From the NCBI GenBank assembly GCA_017408405.1, contig JAFQUP010000148.1, positions 1 through 33,599 of the forward strand: a stretch of DNA of 33,599 nucleotides, in the 5' to 3' direction. Position 1 is the stretch's first letter, and every line of letters begins with the position of its first letter. The notes beneath the pieces are model-generated. The model was not told where the DNA came from. It searched no databases and saw nothing but the letters and a program-made list of their open reading frames with translations. Positions 32,916 through 33,599 of the stretch are shown here, one piece after another. A program made the position numbers and the translations under genes. The stretch comes from Thermoguttaceae bacterium. GTDB lineage: Bacteria > Planctomycetota > Planctomycetia > Pirellulales > Thermoguttaceae.

Positions 32916-33599
32916 TCAATCACGAATCGCTTCCGGATTCTTGCCAAGGAACAGGAAGATAAGGAAAGCGATCGCGACCATCAGCATCGGAATTCGATAA
33001 ATTTTGCTCCAGTCATTGCACTGGATCTTCTGATATTCCGCAAGCGTCACCTTAATTTCTCCGTCCGGAACATCTTTCGCCTCGGGATGAACCGCGGCAT
33101 AAACCTGACGAAGCATTTCCTGAAGCATTTCCTGGGAATAAAGCGTTCCGCCGAATGTCATTCCCTCAGCCGGAATATCCGCGAGAGTCAGAGTATTTTC
33201 TTTCGCGATCTGGTTCAGGTTCGCCGGAATCGGGGCGTTCGGATCCGCTTTTTTCACGTAACGGCTAAGATCGAGAGCCTGCCACGCGCTGTCCGCGAGT
33301 GCCGGATCACTCCAGGCCGGAAGCGGGAAAACGGTCTGCGCCGCTTCTTCAACTTCAACAGCGGCTTCCGTCGAAACGGCCTCCGCGGCTTCCGATTCCG
33401 CCGGAGCGGCTTCCTCAACCGCGCTGGTCGACTCTGCCGGGGTCAAAATTTCCGCCGGGGCGGTTTCAACTGCTGGAGCGGCTTCAACTGCCGGGGCGGC
33501 TTCAACTGCTGGAGCGGTTTCAACTGCTGGAGCGGTTTCAACTGCTGGAGCGGCTTCAACTGCTGGAGCGGCTTCAACTGCCGGGGCGGCTTCAACTGC
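32916..33599 (-). CDS. C-terminal part of a membrane protein with AVEAAP repeats, 5' partial
   Basis: The frame is open to the window edge, so the start lies outside; the TTG at 33446 is internal. The visible part has a hexapeptide repeat (Ala-Val-Glu-Ala/Thr-Ala-Pro), an Ala/Glu-rich spacer, a ~120-residue folded-looking region (from VFPLPAWSDPALADSAW to LAEYQKIQCND) and a final membrane span (IYRIPMLMVAIAFLIFLFLG) with a short charged tail. A terminal span after a long soluble insertion would fit the end of a transporter such as an MFS protein, but this is a guess and I cannot assign it. Confidence 0.65.
   Translation of the reverse strand, partial: AVEAAPAVEAAPAVEAAPAVETAPAVETAPAVEAAPAVEAAPAVETAPAEILTPAESTSAVEEAAPAESEAAEAVSTEAAVEVEEAAQTVFPLPAWSDPALADSAWQALDLSRYVKKADPNAPIPANLNQIAKENTLTLADIPAEGMTFGGTLYSQEMLQEMLRQVYAAVHPEAKDVPDGEIKVTLAEYQKIQCNDWSKIYRIPMLMVAIAFLIFLFLGKNPEAIRD
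33462..33599. repeat. 18-bp tandem repeat encoding AVEAAP/AVETAP
   Basis: Seven full copies and a partial eighth of an 18-bp unit (33462-33479, 33480-33497, and so on to the edge), differing only at C/T and TGGAG/CGGGG positions. Near-identity between units indicates recent expansion and a likely length-variable locus. Confidence 0.9.

Overview
The window reads as a chromosomal segment of a bacterium, most likely a member of the Planctomycetota. Pointers are an FGE-sulfatase (SUMF1-like) domain fused to a region like the end of planctomycete HzsA-related proteins, a secreted beta-propeller/di-haem cytochrome c, very acidic low-complexity proteins, a DUF2325-type C-terminus, and a mix of genes with clear Shine-Dalgarno sites and genes preceded only by A/T-rich leaders. 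GC content looks near 50%. I see no rRNA, tRNA, CRISPR array, insertion sequence or phage gene. The phylum call is inference.

Layout. Positions 1-1243 hold the 3' part of an FGE-domain gene. Converging on it is a di-haem cytochrome/beta-propeller gene on the minus strand (1338-3347), with a bidirectional terminator between them. A 379-nt AT-rich divergent region follows and carries a near-consensus promoter (TTGACA-N17-TATCAT, 3625-3653). From 3727 to 20465, seven genes run on the plus strand and form the centrepiece: a membrane zinc-ribbon GTPase, a protein kinase-like protein, a giant GAP1-like protein with a membrane span, a membrane-anchored coiled-coil protein, two von Willebrand A (vWA) proteins and a PP2C phosphatase. 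A separately promoted poly-Asp/Glu protein (20600-21262) follows.

From 21333 the window is mostly housekeeping: purine nucleoside phosphorylase; greA with a small membrane-protein gene; ferritin; comM; a tRNA-dihydrouridine synthase with a TlpA-like thioredoxin; tatA and three small membrane-protein genes; a DUF2325-type protein; a Ser-rich membrane protein; and the C-terminus of a membrane protein with an 18-bp tandem repeat.

The seven-gene operon looks like an NTP-dependent, GTPase-centred system of the kind predicted from comparative genomics (zinc-ribbon GTPase plus GTPase-associated protein 1), merged with a TerY-P-like phosphosignalling triad (vWA, kinase, PP2C). Three members carry membrane spans, so the assembly is predicted to bridge the cytoplasm and the extracytoplasmic space. 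I see no nuclease, protease or toxin effector, so a conflict (defence) role and an envelope-signalling role both remain open.

Two non-coding stretches deserve attention: 23008-23775, which has several hairpins and two terminator-like structures upstream of greA and downstream of ferritin, and 24286-24834, a long structured ferritin leader with its own promoter.
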